Source: Mesorhizobium onobrychidis | Lineage (GTDB): Bacteria > Pseudomonadota > Alphaproteobacteria > Rhizobiales > Rhizobiaceae | Assembly: GCF_024707545.1 (NCBI RefSeq) | Contig: NZ_CP062229.1 | Span: 2,089,501 to 2,153,500, forward strand | Direction: 5' to 3' | Length of the DNA stretch: 64,000 bases | Notes under the pieces: generated by a model | Database searches by the model: none | Seen by the model: only the letters and a program-made list of their open reading frames with translations | Told to the model about the DNA's origin: nothing | Shown here: positions 7,722 through 16,081 of the stretch, piece by piece | Position numbering within the stretch: the stretch's first letter is position 1 | How the letters are laid out: the number at the start of each line of letters is the position of its first letter | Position numbers and translations under genes: made by a program

Positions 7722-8933
7722 GTGAGGACAAATTTGGCGTCGGCCACGGCCATCGCGCTGTTTCTGTCTCTATCAACAAGTGCGGCCCATGCCGAGGAGG
7801 TGACCGCCTGGCGCCTCTTCATCTCGGATCACGCGGATCCGAAGGTGACCGTAATCGATGCGGTCGATGGCGGAAAGCTCGACACGTTTAAGATCAAAGG
7901 GCCGGCGTCGCTCCATCGCAGCGAAAGCGGCCGGACCGTGTTCGCCGTGCAGGGCTCGGCCGGCGTCGTTACCGGGATTGCGAGCGGCATTTCCTTCGAG
8001 GACCACGGCGAACACGGCGACATCGACGTCGAAGCGCCAAAGCTTGCCGGCGTCGAGATCACAGGCAAGAAGCCGTCGCATTTCGTCGAGCATGACGGAG
8101 ACTTCGCCGCTTTTTTCGACGGCGAAGGTGTCGCCCGTATCATCTCCGAGAAGGTCGTCCTGGAAGGCAAATCGGACTTCAGGGAAGTGAAGACGGACGC
8201 GCCTCAGCACGGCGTCGCAGTCACCTATGGCTCCCATGTCCTCCTGTCGGAGCCGAACAGGGAAAAGCCGGATGAACTCCCGGTCGGCATCAGGGTCGCT
8301 GACGAAGCCGGCGCGCCGATCGGCGGCATCCACGCCTGCCCCGACCTCCACGGCGAGGCGTCTTCCGGCAATATCCTGGCTTTCGCCTGCGCGACCGGCC
8401 TGCTTGTCGTCAGCCATCGCGACGGCACCCCCGCGATCCGTCATTTGCCCTATGCCGACAGCCTTCCGGACGGCAAAACGACGACGCTGATCGGCGGCAG
8501 GGGTCTGCAATATTTCCTCGGCAACTACGGCGCCGACAAGGTGGTGCTGATCGATCCGACGGTCGAGAGCAACGCATTCCGGCTGATCAGCCTTCCGACG
8601 CGCCGCGTGCATTTCGCGGTCGATCCGGTTCGTGCGAAGTACGCCTACGTCTTCACCGAGGACGGCCAGCTTCATCAACTCGACGTGGTGAAGGCGGAGA
8701 TCGCAAACTCGCTCAAGCTGACCGATCCCTATTCGATGGACGGTCACTGGAGCGAGCCGAGGCCGCGTGTCGCGGTCGCCGGCGACAAGATCGTGGTTAC
8801 GGACCCTTTGAAAGGTGTGCTGCATCTCGTTGACGCGACGTCGTTCGAAAAAACCGGCGACATTGCCGTCGAAGGCAAACCCTTCAACATCGTTTCCGTC
8901 GGCGGCTCCGGTCAGACCCACGAAGGCGAATAG
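7722..8933 (+). CDS. aztD: AztD zinc metallochaperone
   Basis: Periplasmic beta-propeller protein that binds zinc and hands it to AztC (established for AztD of Paracoccus and Citrobacter). The 403-residue protein has a signal peptide ending AAHA-EE. Possible zinc ligands include HGEHGD and the ACPDLHGEAS segment in the middle, plus HFVEHDGDF. Repeated blade-like motifs occur (KVTVIDAVDGGK, KVVLIDP, VLHLVDA, GDIAVEGKPF). The start is GTG at 7722 with an AAGGGAG site; no better ATG exists. It follows aztC after a hairpin and its own Zur box and is closed by a strong terminator. Confidence 0.88.
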   Translation: MRTNLASATAIALFLSLSTSAAHAEEVTAWRLFISDHADPKVTVIDAVDGGKLDTFKIKGPASLHRSESGRTVFAVQGSAGVVTGIASGISFEDHGEHGDIDVEAPKLAGVEITGKKPSHFVEHDGDFAAFFDGEGVARIISEKVVLEGKSDFREVKTDAPQHGVAVTYGSHVLLSEPNREKPDELPVGIRVADEAGAPIGGIHACPDLHGEASSGNILAFACATGLLVVSHRDGTPAIRHLPYADSLPDGKTTTLIGGRGLQYFLGNYGADKVVLIDPTVESNAFRLISLPTRRVHFAVDPVRAKYAYVFTEDGQLHQLDVVKAEIANSLKLTDPYSMDGHWSEPRPRVAVAGDKIVVTDPLKGVLHLVDATSFEKTGDIAVEGKPFNIVSVGGSGQTHEGE

Positions 8934-8957
8934 TCGCTCCTCCCAAGCGGCAGCCAC

Positions 8958-8996
8958 GCGTCCGGCCCATTCTTTCTCGGGCCGGACGCATCTTTT
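8958..8996 (+). terminator. Rho-independent terminator after aztD
   Basis: Perfect 11-bp stem GCGTCCGGCCC (8958-8968) with its complement (8979-8989), a 10-nt loop, then ATCTTTT. Confidence 0.8.
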
Positions 8997-9064
8997 CCAA
9001 CTCGCAAGGGAAACATGCTTGAGACACAACCATGGGCGTGTCGTCGGTATCTTTTGGTTGCATT

Positions 9065-9727
9065 TCAGCCCAGCCGCGCCGGGATCAATCCGCGCAGTGA
9101 ATTGCCAACGAACAGCGATTTGGCCGACTTCAGATCATCCAAGCTGTAGATCGCCTCGCGGGCGCGACCTTCGTCCAGCAATTCGCCGCGCAATACGCCC
9201 GGCAGCAGGCCGCAATCGAGCCGCGGCGTTGCCAGCGCGCCGTCGCCGAAATCGGCAAAGAGATTGGTGATCGTGCCCTCACAGATTTCGCCACGCTCGT
9301 TGGCCAGCAGCACCTCGTCGGCCCGGCTGATCAGATATTCGGCTCGCGCCCGCTGATAGGTGTCCCGGCGACTCGTCTTGTGGCGCAGCAGCGTGTCGCT
9401 TGAATCGAGCCGCACCCGCGCCAGTTGCAGCCTCCACACTTTGTCGGCTGCATGCGGCTCATAAGGCAGCGCCGAGACCGTCACCTTGCCGCTGCGCGAC
9501 AGGACGAGGCGTGTGCGCAAGGCTATGTCCGGCCGGTCGACGGCGTTCCTGAGCATCTCGCCGACCTTCTGCGGATCGCAGGCAAAACCCAGTTCGGCTG
9601 CCGAGCCATAAAGGCGTGCCAAATGGCGGTCGAAACGGAGGAAGCCCTGCCCCGGCTGCCAGCGCATGGTTTCGATCAACTCGAAATCGGCGGTGTTCCC
9701 GTCGCGTAGCGCGCTTTCAGCAGGCAC
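9065..9727 (-). CDS. Class IV aminotransferase family protein, PabC-like aminodeoxychorismate lyase
   Basis: PLP enzyme probably converting aminodeoxychorismate to p-aminobenzoate for folate synthesis. The 220-residue protein has class-IV features: FDRHLARL, TRLVLSRSGK, a lysine in LLRHKTSRRDTYQRA that probably binds PLP, ANERGEICEGTITNLF and the CGLLPGVLRGELL segment. The start is inferred: a GTG at 9727 preceded by GGAGGAGTATCAAGA, a very good ribosome site; an in-frame ATG far upstream lies inside pabB. The gene overlaps the 3' end of pabB by about 50 bases, pointing to translational coupling. The role is inferred from family plus neighbour. Confidence 0.85.
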   Translation of the reverse strand: MPAESALRDGNTADFELIETMRWQPGQGFLRFDRHLARLYGSAAELGFACDPQKVGEMLRNAVDRPDIALRTRLVLSRSGKVTVSALPYEPHAADKVWRLQLARVRLDSSDTLLRHKTSRRDTYQRARAEYLISRADEVLLANERGEICEGTITNLFADFGDGALATPRLDCGLLPGVLRGELLDEGRAREAIYSLDDLKSAKSLFVGNSLRGLIPARLG

Positions 9728-10821
9728 TCTTGATACTCCTCCTCGGCCGTCGAATCGAAGACGACGCCACCACCGATATTGTAGACGGCTTCGCCACTGG
9801 AAAAGAGCGATATGGTGCGGATCGCAACCGAAAAGCGCATCCTGCCGCCGGGCGCGATCCAGCCGATGGCGCCGCAATAGACATCGCGCGGTGTGGCTTC
9901 CAGATCGTGCAGGATTTCCATGGCGCGGATTTTTGGGGCGCCGGTGATCGATCCGCATGGAAACAGCGCAGCGAAGATCTGGCGGATGGTGAGGTCGGGC
10001 AAGAGCTTGGCCCGCACGCGGCTCACCATTTGGTGGACGGTCGGGTAGCTCTCGATGCGGAAAAGCTCCGGCACCTCCAGCGTGCCGACCTCGCTGATCA
10101 GCGAGATGTCGTTGCGCAGGAGATCGACGATCATCCGGTTCTCAGCCTGGTTCTTTTCGTCATTGAGCAAGAACGCCTTCAGCCGCTTGTCCTCTGCCTT
10201 GGTCGCCCCGCGCGGGGCGGTGCCCTTCATCGGATGAGTCTCGATCATGCCTTCGGCATCGACCTCGAAGAACAGTTCCGGCGAACGCGACAAAACGACC
10301 GGATCGCCGAGCGCGATCAGCGCGCCGTATTTTACCGGCTGGCGCTCGGTCAGCGCGTCGAAGGCGGCCAGCGGATCGCCCGACCACTGCGCATGAACCG
10401 GAAAGGTCAGATTGCCCTGATAGCAATCGCCCTTGCGAATGTGATTGTGGAGCCGCGCAAAGCGTTTTGCGTAGTCTTCTGAAGACCAGGCAGCCCTCGC
10501 GTCGAAGATCGGACCGTTGGTCGCCGGCGCGTTGCTGGGCACGACCGCCTGTTTGACAGGCGCGTCGAAGATCCCCAGGCAGACAAGCGGGGCGCGGCGT
10601 CCGCCCGGCAGCAGCGGAACGAGCTTCGGTTCGAGCAGGTAGCCGGCCTCGTAGGAGAAATAGCCGGCCAGCCATTTGCCGGCGTCATGCGCGGCCTGCG
10701 CAATTTCCAGCGCCGGCAGGAAATCCTCCGCCTCGTGCGCCACGATGATGCCGGCCGGGCGGTCGAAAACGAGCTGATGGGCGCGCTCGTCATTCCGGAA
10801 AATTGCAGAGGGCAGGGACAT
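9676..10821 (-). CDS. pabB: Aminodeoxychorismate synthase component I
   Basis: Makes 4-amino-4-deoxychorismate from chorismate for folate synthesis. The 381-residue protein belongs to the anthranilate/para-aminobenzoate synthase component I family, in the shorter bacterial form. Chorismate-binding core motifs are clear: SRSPELFFEV, HPMKGTAPRG, NRMIVDLLRND, FPCGSITGAPK and GGGVVFDSTAEEEYQECL. The start at 10821 gives MSLPSAIFRND, normal for the family. It overlaps the PabC-like gene downstream; together they form a two-gene p-aminobenzoate unit. Confidence 0.92.
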   Translation of the reverse strand: MSLPSAIFRNDERAHQLVFDRPAGIIVAHEAEDFLPALEIAQAAHDAGKWLAGYFSYEAGYLLEPKLVPLLPGGRRAPLVCLGIFDAPVKQAVVPSNAPATNGPIFDARAAWSSEDYAKRFARLHNHIRKGDCYQGNLTFPVHAQWSGDPLAAFDALTERQPVKYGALIALGDPVVLSRSPELFFEVDAEGMIETHPMKGTAPRGATKAEDKRLKAFLLNDEKNQAENRMIVDLLRNDISLISEVGTLEVPELFRIESYPTVHQMVSRVRAKLLPDLTIRQIFAALFPCGSITGAPKIRAMEILHDLEATPRDVYCGAIGWIAPGGRMRFSVAIRTISLFSSGEAVYNIGGGVVFDSTAEEEYQECLLKARYATGTPPISS

Positions 10822-10926
10822 GGGACTCGGATGCTGCGGTCGATGACGCCAGCTATCGCTCTATATGGAGGCTCGATCGCGCGCAATCGAGAGCGCGGCG
10901 TCTTAAGACGCAAAGGCAGCCTTGGT

Positions 10927-10963
10927 GCAAAGCAAACTGGCGGCACCTCGAGGCGCCGCCAGT
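10927..10963 (-). terminator. Probable terminator downstream of the HhH membrane protein gene
   Basis: A 9-bp inverted repeat ACTGGCGGC/GCCGCCAGT (10936-10944 with 10955-10963) lies 20 bases after the minus-strand stop, followed on that strand by a T-rich TTTGCTTTG. Confidence 0.55.
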
Positions 10964-10983
10964 GCTCGATGCCGGCAGGCAAT

Positions 10984-11754
10984 TCAGGTGTTGCTCGCGG
11001 TCCCCGCGGTCGGGAAGCGGCGCGCGAATTCCTTCTCGTCGCCGGCGGCAAGCAGTTTCGCCTGCTCGATCCAGCGCTCACGCTCGATGCGGCCGTCGAA
11101 CTGGAGAACGTCTTCGATCCGCTTGATATCCGCCGCCGTCCAGGCGGCGATCTGAGCGTAGGTTCTAACCCCCAGGCCGTGCAGCTTCCGCTCGTTGACC
11201 GGGCCGATGCCGATCAAGCGACGCAGACTGTCGGTCTTATCAGCTGCTGCCGCTGTTGCCTTGCCGGCGGTGGCCTCCTTTGCCGCCGGCGCAGCCTTCC
11301 TGGCTGTGGTGCTCGTTTCCGACGCGGCCGCTTTCGACGCACTGGCCTTTGGCGCAGCTGCCGCCTTGGCGGCCGCCGGTTTCTTGGACGCGGTCTTGGC
11401 CGGTGTCGACTTGGCCGGCGCGGTCTTTGCTGGCGCGGACTTGGCCGGCGTGGGCTTGGCCGGCGCGGATGTCGACATCAACGCCGACGGTGCCGGGATT
11501 GCTGCCTTTGTCGCGCCGGTCTTGGCGCCTTGTGCCTCGGCCAACTGGTGCTCCAGGTCGGCGCGGGCGCCGCGGCATACTTCCAGCTCACCGGTCAGGC
11601 GGTCGGCGTCGGCGCGCAGCCTGTCGCGCTCGCTGCGCGTGCGGTCCATGTCACCGCGCAGGCTGTCGCGCTCGCCACGCAGGCGTCTCCAGATGAACCA
11701 GCCAACCAACACACCTACCAGGAACGCCAGGAGCATGTAGAAAAAAGTGCCCAT
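10984..11754 (-). CDS. Membrane-anchored protein with histone-H1-like linker and helix-hairpin-helix end
   Basis: 256-residue protein of unknown role. In order: one N-terminal membrane helix (about residues 2-22, FFYMLLAFLVGVLVGWFIW), a charged coiled-coil stretch (about 25-75, rich in Arg/Glu/Asp), a long Ala/Pro/Lys linker (about 80-170) with PAKSAPAKTAPAKS-type repeats resembling histone-H1 tails, and a C-terminal domain LIGIGPVNERKLHGLGVRTYAQIAAW, which is a helix-hairpin-helix of the kind seen in DNA-binding proteins and in proteins annotated near NADH-quinone oxidoreductase. The start at 11754 has a GGAGAGAGAGACA site and sits directly at the membrane helix. A Lys-rich linker and HhH on a membrane anchor suggest tethering to nucleic acid, which is inference. 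Related proteins occur in Rhizobiales. Confidence 0.75.
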   Translation of the reverse strand: MGTFFYMLLAFLVGVLVGWFIWRRLRGERDSLRGDMDRTRSERDRLRADADRLTGELEVCRGARADLEHQLAEAQGAKTGATKAAIPAPSALMSTSAPAKPTPAKSAPAKTAPAKSTPAKTASKKPAAAKAAAAPKASASKAAASETSTTARKAAPAAKEATAGKATAAAADKTDSLRRLIGIGPVNERKLHGLGVRTYAQIAAWTAADIKRIEDVLQFDGRIERERWIEQAKLLAAGDEKEFARRFPTAGTASNT

Positions 11755-12130
11755 TGTCTCTCTCTCCAGTCCGATCCATCTGCCACGGCCTGGAGTGGTG
11801 ACCTTGGCACAAGGACCATTCAATGGTGGCTCCGCTGTTCGCGGAACAGCCGGCTTAGATCGAGCTGTCGGCGACCGGCTTTTCCTGCCATGGCCAACGG
11901 CCGCTGTCGCACTCGCCGAAGCGCCGTGACCGGCCGAAGATTTTTTCCTGGCCTGAGCCCCGCGCCCGACTGAGCTTGAGGCGGGACGCTATCATACAGC
12001 TTCCCGAAAGCTAACGGAAAAATTCCACGGAGAGTTATTTAAGAACAGATATTTAGGGCAAGAATAGAACGGCCTCAATATGCATTGCGGCTAAACTGTT
12101 CTGTCAGCCCCGGATGTTCAGCGCTGTGCG
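11755..12130. other. Intergenic region without recognised gene
   Basis: It holds the upstream region of the HhH gene and the 3' flank of pepF. A small inverted repeat GCTGTTC-GCG-GAACAGC is near 11834-11850. An A/T-rich stretch with AAAAATTCCACGGAGAG (about 12017-12033) resembles a sequence near the right end of the window. I see no coding signal. Confidence 0.4.
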
Positions 12131-13969
12131 TCAATTGTCCAAAGCTTCGAGCTCGTCGATCAGCCCGCCGATCACGCCAAGTCCGATCTGCCAGAAGGCA
12201 GGATCAGTGGCGTCAAGACCGAAGGGTGCCAGGAGTTCGGAATGATGCTTGGTGCCGCCGGCGCGCAGCATGGCAAAATATTTCTCCTGAAAGCCATGCT
12301 CTGCATTTTGATAGACCGCATAGAGCGAATTCACCAGGCAGTCGCCGAAAGCATAGGCGTAGACGTAGAAGGGCGAATGGATGAAGTGTGGAATATAGGT
12401 CCAGAAGACCTCGTAACCATCGCGCAGCTTGATCGCCGGCCCGAGGCTTTCCGCCTGCACTTCCAGCCAGAACTGGCCGAGCCTGTCGGATGTCAGTTCG
12501 CCGTTCTTGCGCTCGGCATGCACCTTGCGCTCGAACTCGTAGAAAGCGATCTGGCGCACGACCGTGTTGATCATGTCCTCGACCTTCTGGGCGAGCATGG
12601 CCTTGCGCTCGCGCTTGTCCGTGGTCTGGTCCAGCAGCGAGCGGAAGGTCAGCATCTCGCCGAAGACGGATGCCGTCTCGGCCAGCGTCAGCGGCGTCGA
12701 AGCCATCAGCGCGCCCTGGCCTGCGGCCAGCACCTGATGCACGCCATGGCCAAGCTCATGCGCCAGCGTCATCACGTCGCGCGGCTTGCCCATGTAGTTG
12801 AGCAGAACATAGGGATGCGCCGACGGCACGGTCGGATGCGCGAAGGCGCCCGGCGACTTGCCCGGCCTGACCGGCGCGTCGATCCAGTTGCGGTCGAAGA
12901 AAACCCGGGCGATCTCCGCCATGTCAGGTGAAAAGCGCTGATAGGCGGAAAGCACCGTGTTCTTGGCCTCGTCCCAGCCGATGATCGCTTGCGGGGTCTC
13001 TGGCAACGGCGCGTTGCGATCCCAGTGGTTCATCACTTCCATGCTGAGCCAGCGCGCCTTCATCGCGTAGTAGCGGTGCGACAGGCGCGGATAGGCGTCG
13101 CGAACGGCTGAGGCCAGCGCATCCACCACGCTGCGCTCGACGCGGTTGGCGAGATGGCGCGAATCGGCGATGTCCTCGAAGCCGCGCCAGCGGTCGGAAA
13201 TCTCCTTGTCCTTGGCCAGTGTGTTGGTGACCAGCGTGAACGTGCGCAGATTCTTGCGGAAGGTTGCGGCCAGCGCTTCAGAGGCCCGGCGGCGCACCTC
13301 GCCATCGGCGTGCTGGAGGCGGTTCAGCGCCGGCTCCAGGGTAAGCTCCTCGCCATCGATGTCGAAGCGCAGATCGGTCATCGTCTCGTCGAACAGGCGG
13401 TTCCAGGCGCCGCGTCCGGTAATCGACTTCTCGTGGAAAAGCTGCTCGACCCGATCCTCAAGCTGGTAGGGTTTGTCCATGCGCAGATCGTGCACCCACG
13501 GCCGGTAGTGAGCGAAGGCGGGATCGGCAGCAAGCGCGGTTTCGATCGCGGCATCGTCGATGAGGTTCAGTTCGAGCGCGAAAAACAGAAGATGCGCGCT
13601 GGCGTCGGTCATCTTCTCCTGAATGTCACCATAGAGCTTGGCGCGCTGCGGATCCGCGGTGTTGCCGGCATAGATCAGTCCGGCATAGGAGACGATCCTG
13701 CCGATCAGTTCCTCCAGCCCCTCATAGGCGGCAAGCGCCTCGCCCAGCCTGCCGCTGTCGGCACGCTCCGCCTCGGCGGCGAGCGTGCCTTTCCAGCGGC
13801 TCTCGAAGCTGATGGCATCGGCCGCCGCCCTGGCGATGTCGCGCTTCAGCTCGGGGGCGTCCATGCCAGAATAGAGATCGGCGAGATCCCATTCCGGCAG
13901 ATTGCCAAGCTCCGCCGCGCCCTGACCGGACGCCGCCGCCGCAAGCTGCCGACCAAAAACCATGCGCAT
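12131..13969 (-). CDS. pepF: Oligoendopeptidase F family M3 metallopeptidase
   Basis: Cytoplasmic zinc peptidase that degrades short peptides. The 612-residue protein has the usual PepF length and the thermolysin-like zinc site HELGH (in TLAHELGHGVHQ), with the downstream glutamate ligand in the ETASVFGE segment. An N-terminal helical domain (LYSGMDAPELKRDI onwards) and a C-terminal PHFIHSPFYVYAYAFG stretch are typical. The ATG at 13969 was chosen because a GGAAAG site precedes it; another ATG lies two codons on. It is divergent from the sigma-54 regulator gene. No signal peptide is visible. Confidence 0.92.
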   Translation of the reverse strand: MRMVFGRQLAAAASGQGAAELGNLPEWDLADLYSGMDAPELKRDIARAAADAISFESRWKGTLAAEAERADSGRLGEALAAYEGLEELIGRIVSYAGLIYAGNTADPQRAKLYGDIQEKMTDASAHLLFFALELNLIDDAAIETALAADPAFAHYRPWVHDLRMDKPYQLEDRVEQLFHEKSITGRGAWNRLFDETMTDLRFDIDGEELTLEPALNRLQHADGEVRRRASEALAATFRKNLRTFTLVTNTLAKDKEISDRWRGFEDIADSRHLANRVERSVVDALASAVRDAYPRLSHRYYAMKARWLSMEVMNHWDRNAPLPETPQAIIGWDEAKNTVLSAYQRFSPDMAEIARVFFDRNWIDAPVRPGKSPGAFAHPTVPSAHPYVLLNYMGKPRDVMTLAHELGHGVHQVLAAGQGALMASTPLTLAETASVFGEMLTFRSLLDQTTDKRERKAMLAQKVEDMINTVVRQIAFYEFERKVHAERKNGELTSDRLGQFWLEVQAESLGPAIKLRDGYEVFWTYIPHFIHSPFYVYAYAFGDCLVNSLYAVYQNAEHGFQEKYFAMLRAGGTKHHSELLAPFGLDATDPAFWQIGLGVIGGLIDELEALDN

Positions 13970-14164
13970 TGCCGATACTTTCCAGATTGCAGGACCCAAG
14001 CGGCCAGACTCGAAGATTCAAGAGGGGGATTAGAAAGCCGGTCAAATCCTAAGGAATTCGTTCACCGGGTTTTTTGAAACCTTATTTAGAACCCTGTGCC
14101 AAGATGATCCATGGGGTGGATTGCCCTTGGGTGGGCATATTGGGCGAGCATCGTTGAACCAGTC

Positions 14165-15700
14165 ATGACAGGTTCCATACTCATAGTCGATGACGATCCC
14201 GTGCAGCGCAGGCTGCTCGAGGCGGCGGTGACGAAATTCGGCCACAGCGCGATCATCACGGATGGCGGCGAGGCCGGTCTCGACGCCCTCGACGGGCCCA
14301 ATGCGCGCGACGTGTCGGTGGTCATCCTCGACCTCGTCATGCCGGGCCTCGACGGCATCGGCGTGCTGAAGGCGATGCGCGAGCGCGGCATCCAAGTTCC
14401 GGTCATCGTACAAACCGCCCAGGGCGGCATCGAGACGGTCGTTTCGGCCATGCGTCACGGTGCTTTCGATTTCGTCGTGAAGCCGGCCTCTCCCGACAGG
14501 CTGCAGGCATCGATCGGCAATGCGCTCAAGGTCGAAGCGGTCGAGGGTGAAGTGAAGCGCACGTCGCGGCGGCGCGGCGGCCATCTGACCTTCAAGGACA
14601 TGATCACGCACAGCCCGGCGATGGACCGGGTGATCCGTCTCGGCCAGAAGGCGGCCGCGTCCAACATCCCGATCCTTATCGAGGGCGAATCCGGTGTCGG
14701 CAAGGAGCTGGTGGCGCGCGCCATCCAGGGCAGCGGCGACCGCCGCTCAAAACCCTTCGTTACCGTCAATTGCGGCGCCATCCCCGACAATCTGGTCGAA
14801 TCGATCCTGTTCGGCCACGAGAAGGGCTCGTTCACCGGCGCCACCGAAAAACACACCGGCAAGTTCGTCGAGGCGCATTCGGGCACGCTCTTCCTCGACG
14901 AGATCGGCGACCTGCCGCTCGACGTGCAGGTCAAGCTGCTGCGCGCCGTTCAGGACGGTGAGGTCGATCCGGTCGGCGGGCGTTCGACCGTCAGGGTCGA
15001 CATCAGGCTGATCTCGGCGACACACCGCAATCTTCTGCAGCAGGTCAAGGACGGCAAGTTCCGCGAGGATCTGTTCTATCGCCTGAATGTCTATCCGATC
15101 TTCGTGCCGCCGCTGCGCAATCGTCGCGACGACATCCCGTATTTGGTCGAGCACTTCCTGGAGAAGGTTGCGCCCACCGATCCACGTCACCGCCTGCACG
15201 GCATTTCGGCTGCGGCGCTCGCCATGCTGCAGGCCTACGACTGGCCGGGAAACATCCGGCAGCTGGAAAACGCCGTCTTCCGGGCCTCAGTGCTTTGTGA
15301 AGGCGATGTGCTGACCGAAGAGGAGTTTCCGCAGATACGGGCGCAGGTCGAGGGCACCGTCAACCTCGATGCGGATGGCGCGTTGCCCGCCTCGCCTTTG
15401 GTCATCGAGCCGCCTGGCGAGGACGCCCCGGCCAATGACGGCATCGCTGCGACGGAGCGCGATCCGCCGGCTTGGCCGCAGCCCCGCTTCGGCACGCTGC
15501 GGGCACTCGACGAACGCGGCAATGTGCGGGCGCTGGCCGATGTCGAACTCGAAATGATCAAGCTCGCCATCGACCATTACAACGGCCAGATGAGCGAGGT
15601 TGCCCGCCGCCTCGGCATCGGCCGCTCCACGCTCTACAGGAAGCTCAAGGAATACGGCATCGATCCGGAAACAGGCCGTATCGACCGGCTTGCTTCCTGA
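14165..15700 (+). CDS. Sigma-54-dependent response regulator (NtrC family)
   Basis: Two-component activator of sigma-54 promoters. The 511-residue protein has a receiver domain (about 1-120: DDD at the acidic pocket, phosphoacceptor Asp in VILDLVMPGLDG, Lys in FDFVVKPA), an AAA+ domain (GESGVGKE Walker A, GTLFLDEIGDLPLD Walker B, RLISATHRNL, FREDLFYRLNV), and a Fis-type helix-turn-helix at the end (MSEVARRLGIGRSTLYRKLKEYG). The sigma-54 contact loop reads GSFTGA rather than the canonical GAFTGA. The start at 14165 gives MTGSILIVDDDP; its ribosome site is weak. A linker of about 85 residues before the DNA-binding domain is Pro/Ala-rich. No histidine kinase is adjacent, so the signal is unknown. 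Confidence 0.92.
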   Translation: MTGSILIVDDDPVQRRLLEAAVTKFGHSAIITDGGEAGLDALDGPNARDVSVVILDLVMPGLDGIGVLKAMRERGIQVPVIVQTAQGGIETVVSAMRHGAFDFVVKPASPDRLQASIGNALKVEAVEGEVKRTSRRRGGHLTFKDMITHSPAMDRVIRLGQKAAASNIPILIEGESGVGKELVARAIQGSGDRRSKPFVTVNCGAIPDNLVESILFGHEKGSFTGATEKHTGKFVEAHSGTLFLDEIGDLPLDVQVKLLRAVQDGEVDPVGGRSTVRVDIRLISATHRNLLQQVKDGKFREDLFYRLNVYPIFVPPLRNRRDDIPYLVEHFLEKVAPTDPRHRLHGISAAALAMLQAYDWPGNIRQLENAVFRASVLCEGDVLTEEEFPQIRAQVEGTVNLDADGALPASPLVIEPPGEDAPANDGIAATERDPPAWPQPRFGTLRALDERGNVRALADVELEMIKLAIDHYNGQMSEVARRLGIGRSTLYRKLKEYGIDPETGRIDRLAS

Positions 15701-16081
15701 CAAAGCAAGTCCGGACCAGCTTGTCAGCCTGGCATCAGGACAATCGACAGTCATCGATCGGGCGTGACGTGCGTCGGGCGACGCGTCGCTTGCGGCGGTG
15801 TTCACGCATTAAGGCGGCCGGTAACAGATCGTGTTCATGGCAAAGGCCGAAACATGATCTAAACCAGCAGTTTACCAAGAAACCCTGCGCAATATTTTTG
15901 ACGGGATATCGCCACGCTGTTACCGCATTTCGGCTTCAATAAGCGATGATTAACCATTAGGATCGATATTCGGATGCGAACACCACCGCATCCGTTGGTC
16001 AAATCCGGGGACAAACGGCAGCCTGCAAGGCCTTTTGATTTGAACAAAGTCGAACGACACACAAACGGGCGGCATTATCAC
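15701..16081. other. Intergenic region without recognised gene
   Basis: It probably contains the promoter of the DUF882 gene; the last 150 bases are relatively A/T-rich. No conserved reading frame or strong terminator was found. Confidence 0.4.

Noticed and set aside
7773..9029. 418-codon minus-strand frame opposite aztD
   Set aside because: aztD has a signal peptide, ribosome site and family motifs; the antisense product is Arg/Asp-rich and resembles nothing.
9728..9958. Longer start for the PabC-like gene at 9958
   Set aside because: It would lie inside pabB and add an Arg-rich stretch unlike the family; the GTG at 9727 has a far better ribosome site.
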